Translations under genes and position numbers: made by a program
The notes under the pieces: model-generated
What the model saw: the letters and a program-made list of their open reading frames with translations, nothing else
Told to the model about the DNA's origin: nothing
The model's database searches: none
Shown: piece by piece, positions 29,291 through 39,031 of the stretch
Layout: every line of letters starts with the position of its first letter
Position numbering within the stretch: position 1 is the stretch's first letter
Assembly: GCA_048213135.1 (NCBI GenBank)
Contig: PS015076.1
Location: forward strand, 63,264-102,294
DNA from: Reclinomonas americana ATCC 50394
Taxonomy: Eukaryota; Jakobida; Jakobea; Jakobida
DNA length: 39,031 nt
Direction: 5' to 3'

Positions 29291-32200
29291 ATGGCGCAAG
29301 TGTACAAGCACATTCACTGCTTCTTCTGTGGTGGTGCCTCTTGCAAACACGAAGACTGGCAGTTGAGCGTTATTCACACTCATTTTCTTTCACTCTCACA
29401 CTGATTGTGACTGACACACAGACGAGCTCTGAGTGGACCCAACCCGCGACTTGCGCTGGAGGGACTTCACTCTCACTGGGTCACTGATTACATTGTGGCG
29501 TCGCAGAGGCCGAGTCAGCGACTCATGCGCGAGTATAACGTCATTCAGCAGTTCAAAGAGCGCGGGATTGCCGCCATTTTTAACTTGCAGGAGGCCAAGG
29601 AGCATCCGAGTTGAGTGAGAGAGATAAGGGGAAGAGTAAGGGGGAGAGGGAGGAGAGGGAGATGAGTGGAGAAGAGTTGCTGTTTTGTGATCGGACAACC
29701 TGTATCATGTACCTTTCTGTTGAGTCTTCGTGGCTTTTGTTTCTGTCTGTTCACTCTTCTCGCCCCACTTTGCATTCACTCTCTTCTTTCTAATCTTCGT
29801 TCTTTCCCCTCTTCATCAGGCATCATGTTCTTTAACCGCTTCTCTTCTCTTCTCCTTCTGTTCTCTTCGAGATCTTCTGTCTTCTTCGTCCTCCTCCCCG
29901 TTCTCCTCATCCGCTGCCTTCTGTATGGCTCTACGTTGCTCATCTATCTTTCTCCCCTCTTCATGAGGCTTCTCGTTCTTGAACTGCTTCTCTTCTCCTT
30001 CTCTTTCTTCTCTTCCTCTTCTGTTTTCTTCTTCCTCCTCCCCGTTCTCCTTCTCCGCTGCCTTCTGTTTGTCTCAACGTTGCTCATCCCTCTTCATCAG
30101 ATCCCTCGTTCTTGAACCTCTTCTTCTTCTTCTCCTCCTCGTTCACTTCTTCCGCTGCATTCTGTGTCGCTCCTATTCTTCAGTTTCGACTTCATCTTTT
30201 CTATTCCTTCTCCCTTGTCTTCCTTCGTCTCCGTCCACCTCGTTCTTGTTTCCGTCGCTTCCCTCTTCTGTCTTCCTCTTCCTCCTCCCCGCTCTCCTCC
30301 TCCTCCTCCTCGTTCTCCTTTACCGCTGCATTCTGTAAGACTAAATGTTGCTCATCTCGCTCTCCTCCCCTCTTCATCAGGTCCCTCGTCGTTAAACCTC
30401 TTCTTCTTCTTCTTCTCCCAGTTCTCCTCCGCTACTACATTCTGTAATGCTCCTGTTCTTCGGTTTCGCCTTCACCTTTCTCTTCTTCTTCGCCTCGTTG
30501 TTCTCCCTCCTGCCTTCCTCCTCCTCCTCCTCCTCCTCAGCGTCCTCCTTCTTGTTCCCTCATCTTCTTTGCCTCCTTTTCTCTTCCCTCTCCTCCTCCT
30601 CCTCCTCCTCCTCCTCCTCCTTCTTCTTCTTCTTCTTCTTCTTCTTCTCCTCCCCCTCCTTCTCCCTCCCCGCTCACCCCCTTCCCCTCTCTCCACAGGC
30701 TGCGGCGATGGCATCCTCCCCGAGATCGGCTTCTCCTACGACCCAGTGGATTTCCAGCGCGAAGGCAGTTGCGTATTCAACCTCGCCTTCTCTCCTCCGG
30801 CCTTCACTCACACTTTCCTCTCTTTTCTCAGTCTCCTACTACAATCTGTGCTGGCGCGACATGACGGCACCCGACTACAACATTGTCATGAACATTTGCC
30901 ACCTGGCGGCCATGCATCGCGAGTACGACCAGAAAATCCTCGTGCACTGCCATGCGGGACTCGGTCGCACTGGCCTGGTGATCTCGTGCTTTCTCGTTTT
31001 CCACGAGGGCCTCTCGGCACAAGAGGCCATCACGCACACCAGAGCAAAGAGGTCGGGCCGCGTTGCATAGTTCTGTGTGCGCCCTTGTCGCTCACCACGC
31101 TGTGCAGACCCAAGTCCATTCAGACGCGCGGTCAAGTCCGTTTCGTGTATCGCTTTGCCGAGTATGTGTCGCTGCTGAGGCGCGTGTACGAGGATGTGCC
31201 GGCCAAGCGAATGTCGCTGCATGGAATCATGGAGAAGCAGCGGATTCTTTGTTGCGTGGGCTGCATGACAGCCATGATGATCAGCCCATTCTTTCTGTAC
31301 CCCTAATTTCTAGTTCCCGTTCTGCTTCTTTTTCGCAAGCTCGTTCTCCACTCCTGGCATCTCTTCTCTTTCTGCTCTCACAAGGCACCCTTTCACAACA
31401 CCTTTTCTGTCTTCGTCTCCTTGCCCCCATCCTTTCACGACTTCCACTTGTCTTCTCTCTTTCTACTCTCCCCTCACACTCCGTTTTCCTTTCCCTTTCC
31501 CTCTCCCTGTCGCACTTCACTCGTGTCCTTTCTTTTCTTCCCGCACNNNNNNNNNNNNNNNNNNNNNNNNNNNNNNNNNNNNNNNNNNNNNNNNNNNNNN
31601 NNNNNNNNNNNNNNNNNNNNNNNNNNNNNNNNNNNNNNNNNNNNNNNNNNNNNNNNNNNNNNNNNNNNNNNNNNNNNNNNNNNNNNNNNNNNNNNNNNNN
31701 NNNNNNNNNNNNNNNNNNNNNNNNNNNNNNNNNNNNNNNNNNNNNNNNNNNNNNNNNNNNNNNNNNNNNNNNNNNNNNNNNNNNNNNNNNNNNNNNNNNN
31801 NNNNNNNNNNNNNNNNNNNNNNNNNNNNNNNNNNNNNNNNNNNNNNNNNNNNNNNNNNNNNNNNNNNNNNNNNNNNNNNNNNNNNNNNNNNNNNNNNNNN
31901 NNNNNNNNNNNNNNNNNNNNNNNNNNNNNNNNNNNNNNNNNNNNNNNNNNNNNNNNNNNNNNNNNNNNNNNNNNNNNNNNNNNNNNNNNNNNNNNNNNNN
32001 NNNNNNNNNNNNNNNNNNNNNNNTCCCCCTTTCCTCCCCCTCTCCTCCCCTTACCTTTCCCCTTCCTCTCCCTTTCCTCCCCCTTTCCTCCACCGTTCCT
32101 CTGCCTCTTCCCTCCGCCTCTTCCCTCCTTCTGCTTCCCCTCCTTTTCCCTTACTCTCCCCCCTTTCCCTTACTCTTCCCCTTTCCCCCACCCTTTCCCT

Positions 32201-33564
32201 ACATCAGTGCACGGCATCGAATACCGCGAGCTCCGGCACACCCCAAAGATCGTGCACTGCACGTGCGCCGCCATGGAGGACGTGTTCGCCACGTTTGTCT
32301 CCGACGACCAGCGCAACGACGCCCTCCTCTCCCTGCTGACGTACGACAATGAGCAGCACCACAATGCCATTTCGGAGGCCATGGTGCGCTTTTCTCTCTC
32401 ACTCTCTCGACGCCCACACAGTCACCTCTCACCACCCGTGCCTGCAGGCGGAGCTGAACGAAGGCTGGTACGTCTGCCTGGACACCAACACGGCCGAGGA
32501 GTTGCCGATGATCTTTGCGCTCCTCATTCGATTCCTGTACTCCTTGAAGGTTTTTTTAACCACCACGATTACTGTCTCCTTCTCCGCCTCTCTCCCCTCA
32601 CCTCCCCGTGCAGGAACCAGTGCTGTCTGCCAACGAAATCACCATACTGCTGTCGGAGCCGGAGGATGCACGTCGCGCGGCGGTGTCACCTCTCGACAGA
32701 CTGCACCGCGACATGCGCTTCACGGTGGCCAGAATATTGGAGATGCTGCAGCGCATTCTCGAGTGGTCGCACATCTCCGGAGGCGCAGCTGCTGCTGCTG
32801 CTGCGGGCACGGGACTCCAGCTGTCCCCCATCGTCGACTCGTTTATGCCCTCCCGCGTCCCCAACGTCTCCGCATTACCAATGCTGGAGCCTCTGGAGGT
32901 GGCCTCGAGTGCGCCGCCGCCGCCGGTGAGTCGCTCATTCTCTTTCACTCACTCTCCCCGTTCCCCTGTCCTCACCCGCCTGCGCAGCCGCCAGAGGGCA
33001 AGCTGCACCGACTGGTCGCCAAGCAAGTGGCCGGCGAGCTTCTTGCCGCACTCACGCACGATCGCAACATGCTGTGGGTACAACCGTCCAGCGCCGAAGC
33101 CGTGGCGTCGGCACCACCGCCAGCACCCACACCTCCACTGGTCATTCTCTGGCACGAGCTCATTCGCAGTGGACGCATTCCACGGCTGCCCGGCACGGCC
33201 GCCCACGCCGCCGCCCTCAAGGAGTCGCCGCTCTCCACCGACTCGTGGAATGCTCCCGATCTGTACCAGGAGCCCGACTCTGACACAATTGCGCGCATCA
33301 TTGAGGAGGCTGGTGCGTGGCGCGAGCGCTGCAGGAGACCACATTCGCTCGCTCACACTGTTCACACAGAGGCCAACGAGGCCATTCTGCAGAGTCCTTC
33401 CTGCGTGGCGCAGCAGGCCGATGCACAAATGGGAGAGATTGTCGACGATGCCGAAGGTGAAGCCTCCTCCTCCATGCTGTCGCCTCCCCCTTTCCCCTCC
33501 CGCTCACCGTCTCCCTCGCGCAGACGACGAAATGCTGGACTCGGAGGCCGAGTTGCCCGAGTAG
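29291..33564 (+). CDS. PTPDC1: PTPDC1-like dual-specificity phosphatase
   Basis: Eleven exons: 29291-29361, 29422-29609, 30699-30767, 30832-31051, 31108-31250, 32208-32383, 32448-32549, 32614-32925, 32988-33312, 33370-33456, 33524-33564; 577 residues. Cysteine-dependent phosphatase: the signature HCHAGLGRTG starts at about 148, with Cys149 as nucleophile. It follows the PTPDC1 pattern along most of its length: N-terminal CGGASCKHED, GLHSHWVTDYIVASQRPS, GIAAIFNLQEAKEH|SCG, IGFSYDPVDFQREG|ISYYNL, THTRAKR|PKSIQTRGQ and RIL|LHGIEYRELRHTPKIVH. The C-terminal part also fits (RFLYSLK|EPVLSANEITILL), followed by Ala/Pro-rich segments and an acidic end. Several of these motifs are interrupted exactly at the proposed splice sites and rejoin correctly, which supports the model. 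Animal PTPDC1 is linked to centrosomes and cilium length. Introns 2 (1089 bp) and 5 (957 bp) are CT-expanded. Confidence 0.9.
29610..30698 (+). repeat. CT-rich minisatellite in intron 2 of the phosphatase gene
   Basis: Almost pure pyrimidine on the sense strand, with four or more degenerate copies of a 120-190-bp unit carrying cgctgc-ttctgt, gttgctcat, cttcatcagg and ccctcgttcttgaacctctt, near 29920, 30055, 30150 and 30330-30380, ending in CTC and TTC triplet runs before the acceptor. Confidence 0.8.
31251..32207 (+). repeat. CT-rich intron 5 of the phosphatase gene, with gap
   Basis: 957-bp intron of pyrimidine-rich sequence broken by N at 31547-32023. The right part is tccccct/ttcctcc units leading to the acceptor ctacatcag. 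Confidence 0.85.
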
Positions 33565-33733
33565 CATTAAAACATTCGGCTATACACTAAAAAAAACTAT
33601 GGAAAAAACATCATGTTATGCTATCTTTTTGTGCCCGATCTCGACGACGGAGCATCGGTGCCACTCTCTTTCCGGGAGCGCAAGCCCGACGCCCGAAATC
33701 TCTGGTCGTTCTTCGTCTCCAGCGTGTACGTCG
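33565..33733. other. 169-bp spacer between convergent genes
   Basis: An attaaa hexamer directly follows the phosphatase stop codon (about 33568) and an A-rich stretch lies at 33590-33608. No gene seen. Confidence 0.6.
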
Positions 33734-36700
33734 TCAGAAGATCGTGGATTTGCGAGGCTGCGAGAGTGATGTTGATGAGAAGAAGATGAAGATGAAGAAG
33801 AAACACTCCCACACGCAACTGGTGTGACGCGACGATGCCGACGAGTACGCCGTGGTACCGCTAGAGGCATCGGTGTTGTCAACACGATCGTCTCCCGGTT
33901 CCACGGCCGATGCACGACGCGCCGCCGGTGTATGCTGCGCCGGCTGCGACTGTTGCTGCTGCAGCTGCAAATATTGTTGTTGCTGATGCTGTCCGCTTGC
34001 GGGGGTGGCCGACGCCTGCTGCTCCTGCGCCGTGAGCGTCTGTTGCTGTCGCTCGAGAGACGGCGGTGGCGAGGCGTCGCCAGCTGTCGATGCGGATGCC
34101 GGACTTGGTGCAGGGGATGAATTCTCGGGCGACACAGAGGGGCGCCCTGGCCTCGCGCCGGCGGGCGTGGCGTGCACCATTCCCGCAGCGACCCCGGCGG
34201 CAGCAGCGGCCGCCGACAAACCGGCTGTTGTGGTCGACAAGACGGGGATCGGCTCGCCGCCGTGATTCGACCACGTGGCACTCGCCTTGTTCCGCTTGCG
34301 ACCAAACAGAGAAGCCTGTGCGGAGAGGTCAGACGAAAGAGAGGAGAGCGAGAGCAGAGAGGTTTCGGCGTGTGGGTAACGCACCGCGGCCTCCAGTGCG
34401 ACACCGCGCACATGATCTAGATCCGTGGACTGCTGCAAGTTGCCTGCATCTGCACCACCCTCTGACTGTCCCAGCAGGCGACCTGATTCAGGGGTGCAGC
34501 AGCAACACACTCGATCAGCAAGGAGTCCCACATGACATGCGCACGTAGAGTACGTAACCGCCATCTGTCGTGTCGCTGCGTCCCGAGTCTGTGGCGTGCG
34601 AGCGTGGCGTGACCAGCGACGCGCTTCCAGACAGCTCGGGATCATCCGCCATGTCTGCGCCACGCTCGTCGTCGGAGCCTCTATGCATGACAAAGAGAAT
34701 GAGACTGTGAGTGACACCAATCGCAACCAACTCTCGTCGACTGAAATGCGCACCGTCCACTATCGCCATCGCCGACGGCGGTGCCTTGCGCATTCTGCAG
34801 AGCGTCGCTGGGAAAATGCACGGCCATGTCGTACCGTTTGTGCATATCGCTGGCGCGCTCGCGAAGACCGGCTCGTGTGCGTTGCACGCGTGAGAGGAAC
34901 TTGTCGGAGAAGCGCGTCGAGCGGCCGACAATGCGGCACAGTTCGAGCAAGTAAATGAACTTGTAAATGATCCAACCCACCGCACCCAGTCCCCACGCCA
35001 AGGCTGCGTCAGCACGAATGAGCGGCGAAAGGTACTCGACAGACTCAGCAAAGCAATCCATCTCACCGGCCACCAAATACGACAAGAACAGCAGGACCCA
35101 CTCCAAGAAGCCGCGCCCGACACGGCTCTTCAGCACCGACACGTCCTGCTGCATGGCGTCCACCGAGTCCTTGTTGCCCATAATGTCACGCTCCAGTTGC
35201 TCCAGTCGGCGTGCCATGTGCTCGCTCTCCCGCCGCGTGTCGCTGACGTGTGTGTCGAGCTTGTCCATGAAAATGGTGTTGGCAAACAGCTCCTTGCGCA
35301 GCGGAGTCAGGTGCATCTGCACCTCGTCCTCGGTCAGCTTTGCCAGACGACTGTCGCGAGCCTACAGAGCAACAATGAGAGGAGGAAACAAGACTGCCAC
35401 CTTTGTGGAGAGACCACCTTTGTGGAGAGATACGCACCACAATATCGCGCTGCATCATGTCGTTTTGTGCCCGCAGCACCTCGTTCTGCTTCGTGAGCAT
35501 GTCGATTCGACTCTGCAACTGTTCGACCACGGACTCGAGTCGCTCGGTTGCCGTTCGACACTCCTCCAGCGCCGACACTCGCGCTCTCAACTGCGTCAGC
35601 TCGCGTTGCGCCAGCAGTGGCACAGGCAGCTGTAGGTTGGAAGCCGAGGCCGATGCCAATGGTGGTGGCATCACGGTGGCCGCCAAATCCAGCGCCGCTG
35701 CCGTGCTGTTGTTGGGCGTCGTCAACGACTCGGCGGCATTGGCAGCCGACGTCGGCGACGACATGTTGTTCATCGAGGCCACTCGGGGCACTGCGTGGTG
35801 CGAGGATGAGAAGCTGCTGATCAAAAATGGAAGAGGACAACCGACGCAACTGCGAAGCATCGACGCGTTGCGCTGCGCCGCGGAGGCATGCAAGCGCAAT
35901 TTCTGCGACATGACCTCCACAGTGGCCGTCACGCGAATCTGCGAACCGCCACCACGCACTTGCTTGCCGCTGCGCGTGAGCAGCGGGTACCATTTGGTCC
36001 GCGGATTGTCGACAAACATGTGCGGGTCGAGACGAATCTGACCGACGAGCGCCTCGTCGGCGCGCACGACGGCATTGTCGATCACCTTGATGAGCAGCTC
36101 GCTGGACATGGAGCTAATGGGCACCGTCATCTGGTAGTTCCACACCGGGGCACGCGTGTTGGCCACCACCGGCGAGAGGAAGCGGCGACCACCGGCCGAC
36201 ACCTCGCAGTACGCATCGACACCGACCTGATGGCGACCCTGCGGCAACTGTCGCGCCGCATGCAGCGTCAGCGTCCAATTGCCAATCGTCTCACTTGGCG
36301 GCGACTGCTTCGACGACGCCTGACTGTCGAGCGACCCGGGGCACGCCGGCGCACCGGTATCGGAGTGCGGCAACAGCAACTGGCCCGGCGATGGCGGCAC
36401 GCTGTTGGCTGGCGTGCCGGCAGGGGTGTTGGCGGCTGACGACGGAATCGAACGGGCCGAGGGGCCTGACAGGAAATTGCCGAGAACACCAGAGCTGCGC
36501 GCCGACGACGGCGGCTGCAGTTCCGTGTCGCTGCCGGCGCTGTTGACGCCACTGCCGCTGCCGCCGCCGGCCGAGATCCCGTCGACTCCGCCGCTGTCGC
36601 GGTTCGTGTGCACCGTCACCATGTCGGCCCATCGCGAGATCAAGCTGGTGCGCTCCTCCGACGTTGGCAATGCATCGCTTCCGTTACTCGCCCCCGACAG

Positions 36701-38476
36701 CTGCTGCACCGAGGAGCGCCGGTGCACAACACGACGCGAGCCGCCATTGGCCGACGATGAGGAGACCGAGTGGTGGTGATCGGCGGCGGCGGCGGTGTGT
36801 GACGAGTGCGGCACATGCAGGTGACCGCCCGACGACAAATCCTCCTCCGAGGTGGTGTTGTTGGTGCCGGCAAGTGATGCATCGTCGGCTTCGTGAGAAA
36901 TCGGCGACGGGAGGCGCGTGTCGCGTCGGTGCTGCGTGGCGATGCGATCGGCCAGCGTTCGTGAATCGTGTCGCGACTGCGAACAAAAGGATCAGGAGGA
37001 GGAAGTAAAAGGGGAAGGCGGGGAGGAGGGTGATTGTTATAAAACCTTGGAGGCCACCAGTTCGGCCGACAGCGGCGACTGGAGCGGCGACTGCAGGCGG
37101 GTCGACGGCTGTGGAGGAGGTGGCTGACGATCGGGCACGGGTCGAAAGGCGCCGCTGGCCCTCTGTCGCTGCCGATCGGCGGCGGCCACAGCTGCTGCGG
37201 CCGCAATGGCCGCCGCATCGTACCGCCTCTTGCGCTCGGCCGCCGCCGCCGCCACCTCGCGCTGCTGTTGTACGCGAATGGCGTGCAGCGATAATTCGGG
37301 GTGTGAGGCGGCGGCGAGTCTCGCTTGCTGCGACTCCGAGATGGCCGAGGTGACGGAGGGGGGTAGGGCGGTGGCGTTGGACGAACGGCCTTGCGAGCGG
37401 GCGGCCACCCTGTAAAAGGAGAAGGGGAAAAGGGGGAAAGGATGGGAGACGAAAGGGATGGGAGGGGGGAAAGGGGGGAAGGATGGGAGAGGAAAGGGAT
37501 GGGAGGGGGAAGGATACGAGGGGGAAGGGATAAGAGGGGAAAGGGATAAGAGGGGAAAGGGATAAGAGGGGAAAGGGATGAGAGGGGGAAGGGATGAGAG
37601 GGGGAGGGGAAGGAGAAGAGGGAGAGGAGGAGAGGCAAAGCGTGTGAGAGAGATGATGCGGAGGTGGACGAGAATGGATGGAAAGAGCGGGGAATAAGAA
37701 TACGAGCAAACAGAAATGACCAGAAAGGGGTAAAAGAGTGGGAGGGGGAAGGGGCGAGGACGGAATGGCAGACTGAATAGGAAATGGGTAAGGGGTGAGA
37801 CGGAGTGGGTGAATAGGAAGAAAGTGAGAATAGTGTGAAACACGCGGAGAGGGCTGGAAGTGAAAGAAAAAAGGAGGGAGGTGGGAAAACAGAGATGAGT
37901 GGATAGAGGGCAGTGGGAGAGAGTTGAGGGCGATGAAAGAAAAGGAGAAGAGGCGGGGCGACAAAGAGAGAGGAGTGAATGGAAGGCAGCGGGAACAAGG
38001 GCGGGAGCAAACAGGAATGATGAGAAAGAGAGAGAAGGGATTGGGGAGTGAAGGAGCGAGATTGGAGAGAAGGAGAGAGATGGACAGAGAAGCAGGCGTA
38101 AGGACTCGAAAAAAACAAGAGATAAAGTAAGCAAGCGCGCAAGAGTGGGAGAAGACAGACCGGCAGCGGGAGCATGAGGAGAAAGAGAGGAACAGAAACG
38201 AAAACAACAATGACCACGTGTTACCAACTCACCGCTCCATGTGCTGCTTAAACTCCATGGCCGCCGAGCTTCGTGGATCCACAGGCGTCTCCGGTGCCTC
38301 TCGCTCGTATTCCCCACTCAGCAGCAAGCCGCCAGCCGCAGCCGCGGACACCGTCAAGCCATGTGGCGGTCCCGACGACGACAACGCCGACAAGGTCGGC
38401 GATGCTCCACCGGAACCCGTCGATGACACGTGCGATCGTGCGTATCCTTCGCCGTCCAGAGGAACGAGGGCGCCAG
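33734..38476 (-). CDS. C2 domain, coiled-coil and transmembrane protein, 5' end missing
   Basis: Seven exons seen on the minus strand: 38476-38233, 37409-37046, 36976-35438, 35361-34754, 34680-34545, 34459-34385, 34315-33734; about 1,180 residues, with the first exon outside the window. A C2 domain is encoded at about 36280-35930 (NWTLTLHAARQLPQG, VVANTRAPVWNYQMTVPI, LLIKVIDNAVVRADEALVGQ). A coiled coil follows (LTQLRARVSALEE, VVEQLQSRIDMLTKQNEVLR), a second helical stretch, then two hydrophobic segments (GFLEWVLLFLSYLVA and AWGLGAVGWIIYKFIYLL) that probably anchor it in a membrane. The N-terminal part is Ala/Gln/Ser-rich; the C-terminal part is Gln-rich. The canonical calcium-binding Asp residues of C2 are not obvious, so binding may be calcium-independent. 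The organisation suggests a membrane tether, but this is inference. Confidence 0.8.
37410..38232 (-). repeat. Purine-rich (sense CT-rich) intron of the C2 gene
   Basis: 823-bp intron. On the plus strand it is made of gggaaagggat and ggatgggag units, clearest at 37430-37610 where a unit of about 18-20 bp (gaggggaaagggataa) repeats several times. Read in the sense direction it is a long pyrimidine tract. Confidence 0.85.
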
Positions 38477-39031
38477 CTGGGTGGGTGAAGGGGAAGGGTG
38501 AGGGAGGGAGAAGGGTAAGGGAGAAGGGTGAAGAGAAGAGAGAAAAGGAGAGAAAAGGAGAGAAGGACGAGAAAGAGAAAAGAGATGACATGTGTTCCGG
38601 TTTGTCAAATGAATGGGCGACAGGAGAGTGAGGGAGGGGAGTGGGAGAAGAGAGGAGGACATAAGCAGGGGAGGAGAGGCAACGAGAGAGAGGAGAGCAC
38701 AAGAAGAGATGATGACATGTGTTCCGGTTTCTCAAGTGAATGGGCGACAGGAGAGAGAGAGAGGAGGGCGGGTGTAGGAGAAGAGAGGAGGAGAAGCAGG
38801 AGAGGTGAGTGAGCGAATGCGGAAGAGACATGGGAGAAGAGAAGGACGAGAAGAGAGGTGACAAGCGAATCGGTTTCTCAAATGAATGAGCGAATGCGAG
38901 AGAGAGAGAGAGAGAGAGAGGAGGGAAGGAAGGAGGAGGACGCGAGGTGGGTACGGGTAGCGACGAAGGAGGAGGTAGAACGTAAACGGTAGGTAAGGAC
39001 GGAAGGACGGACCTACGTCGGGACCGGGAAC
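38477..39031 (-). repeat. Intron of the C2 gene with a three-copy minisatellite
   Basis: Three copies of gacatgtgttccggttt(g/c)tcaa followed by tgaatgggcgacaggagag, at about 38585-38631, 38713-38753 and, degenerate, 38860-38895 (periods about 128-147 bp), within purine-rich DNA. The last 90 bp (ggtaggtaaggacgg type units) resemble the simple-repeat edge found next to the gap at 12780. Confidence 0.8.

Noticed and set aside
29666-30714. Several Ser/Leu/Phe-rich frames that look like signal or transmembrane proteins
   Set aside because: They lie in the CT-rich intron 2 of the phosphatase gene; pyrimidine tracts always translate this way.
1-39031. tRNA, rRNA, transposase or reverse transcriptase genes
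   Set aside because: Looked for on both strands by eye; nothing convincing was seen, though small RNAs could be missed without a covariance-model search.

Overview
This is nuclear DNA from a eukaryote, most likely a unicellular protist with a compact genome. Six of the nine genes with a resolved structure are cut by many short GT-AG introns (about 50-75 bp, found by joining reading frames across splice sites in phase). Neighbouring genes sit 50-320 bp apart on both strands. There are no operons or Shine-Dalgarno sites, and the products are eukaryotic (PH, START, C2, WD40, PTPDC1-like phosphatase, HGSNAT-like acyltransferase). I cannot name the species. Simple repeats are very abundant and nine runs of N break the assembly, several inside introns or genes.

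Layout, left to right: (1) 1-1499, minus: 3' part of an unrecognised gene, interrupted by a 620-bp gap. (2) About 1.5-5.1 kb: gene-poor, with purine tracts, an inverted-repeat pair and a small tandem duplication. (3) 5143-7574, plus: two tandem intronless seven-bladed WD40 genes sharing a private C-terminal tail. (4) 7898-9721, plus: a third, intron-containing WD40 gene with an N-terminal MGACCC lipidation motif. (5) 9784-13804, minus: an 11-exon COG0523 (CobW/ZNG1-type) metal-chaperone GTPase with an Asp/Glu and His tail. (6) 14059-17314, plus: an HGSNAT-like lysosomal acyltransferase. (7) 17556-21042 plus and 21090-23519 minus: a tail-to-tail pair of paralogues, each with an N-terminal helical region, a TPR-like region and a START-like lipid-binding domain. 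(8) 24203-25574, plus: a kinase-like protein that keeps C-lobe motifs but lacks recognisable catalytic motifs. (9) 26216-29222, plus: a PH-GST fusion. (10) 29291-33564, plus: a PTPDC1-like dual-specificity phosphatase. (11) 33734-38476, minus: a C2/coiled-coil/transmembrane protein whose 5' end lies outside the window.

Several products are predicted to act at membranes (PH-GST, C2-TM, the START pair, the lipidated WD40 protein, the HGSNAT-like protein), but nothing in the sequence shows that they form one pathway. The observations I rate highest are the helical-TPR-START paralogue pair with conserved intron positions, the PH-GST fusion, an intron of one gene that is almost entirely a copy of a repeat in the intron of another gene, and the sense-strand pyrimidine expansion of selected introns. 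All gene models are from reading the sequence by eye; exon joins were checked for phase and, where possible, for protein-family continuity, but no search or transcript data were available.
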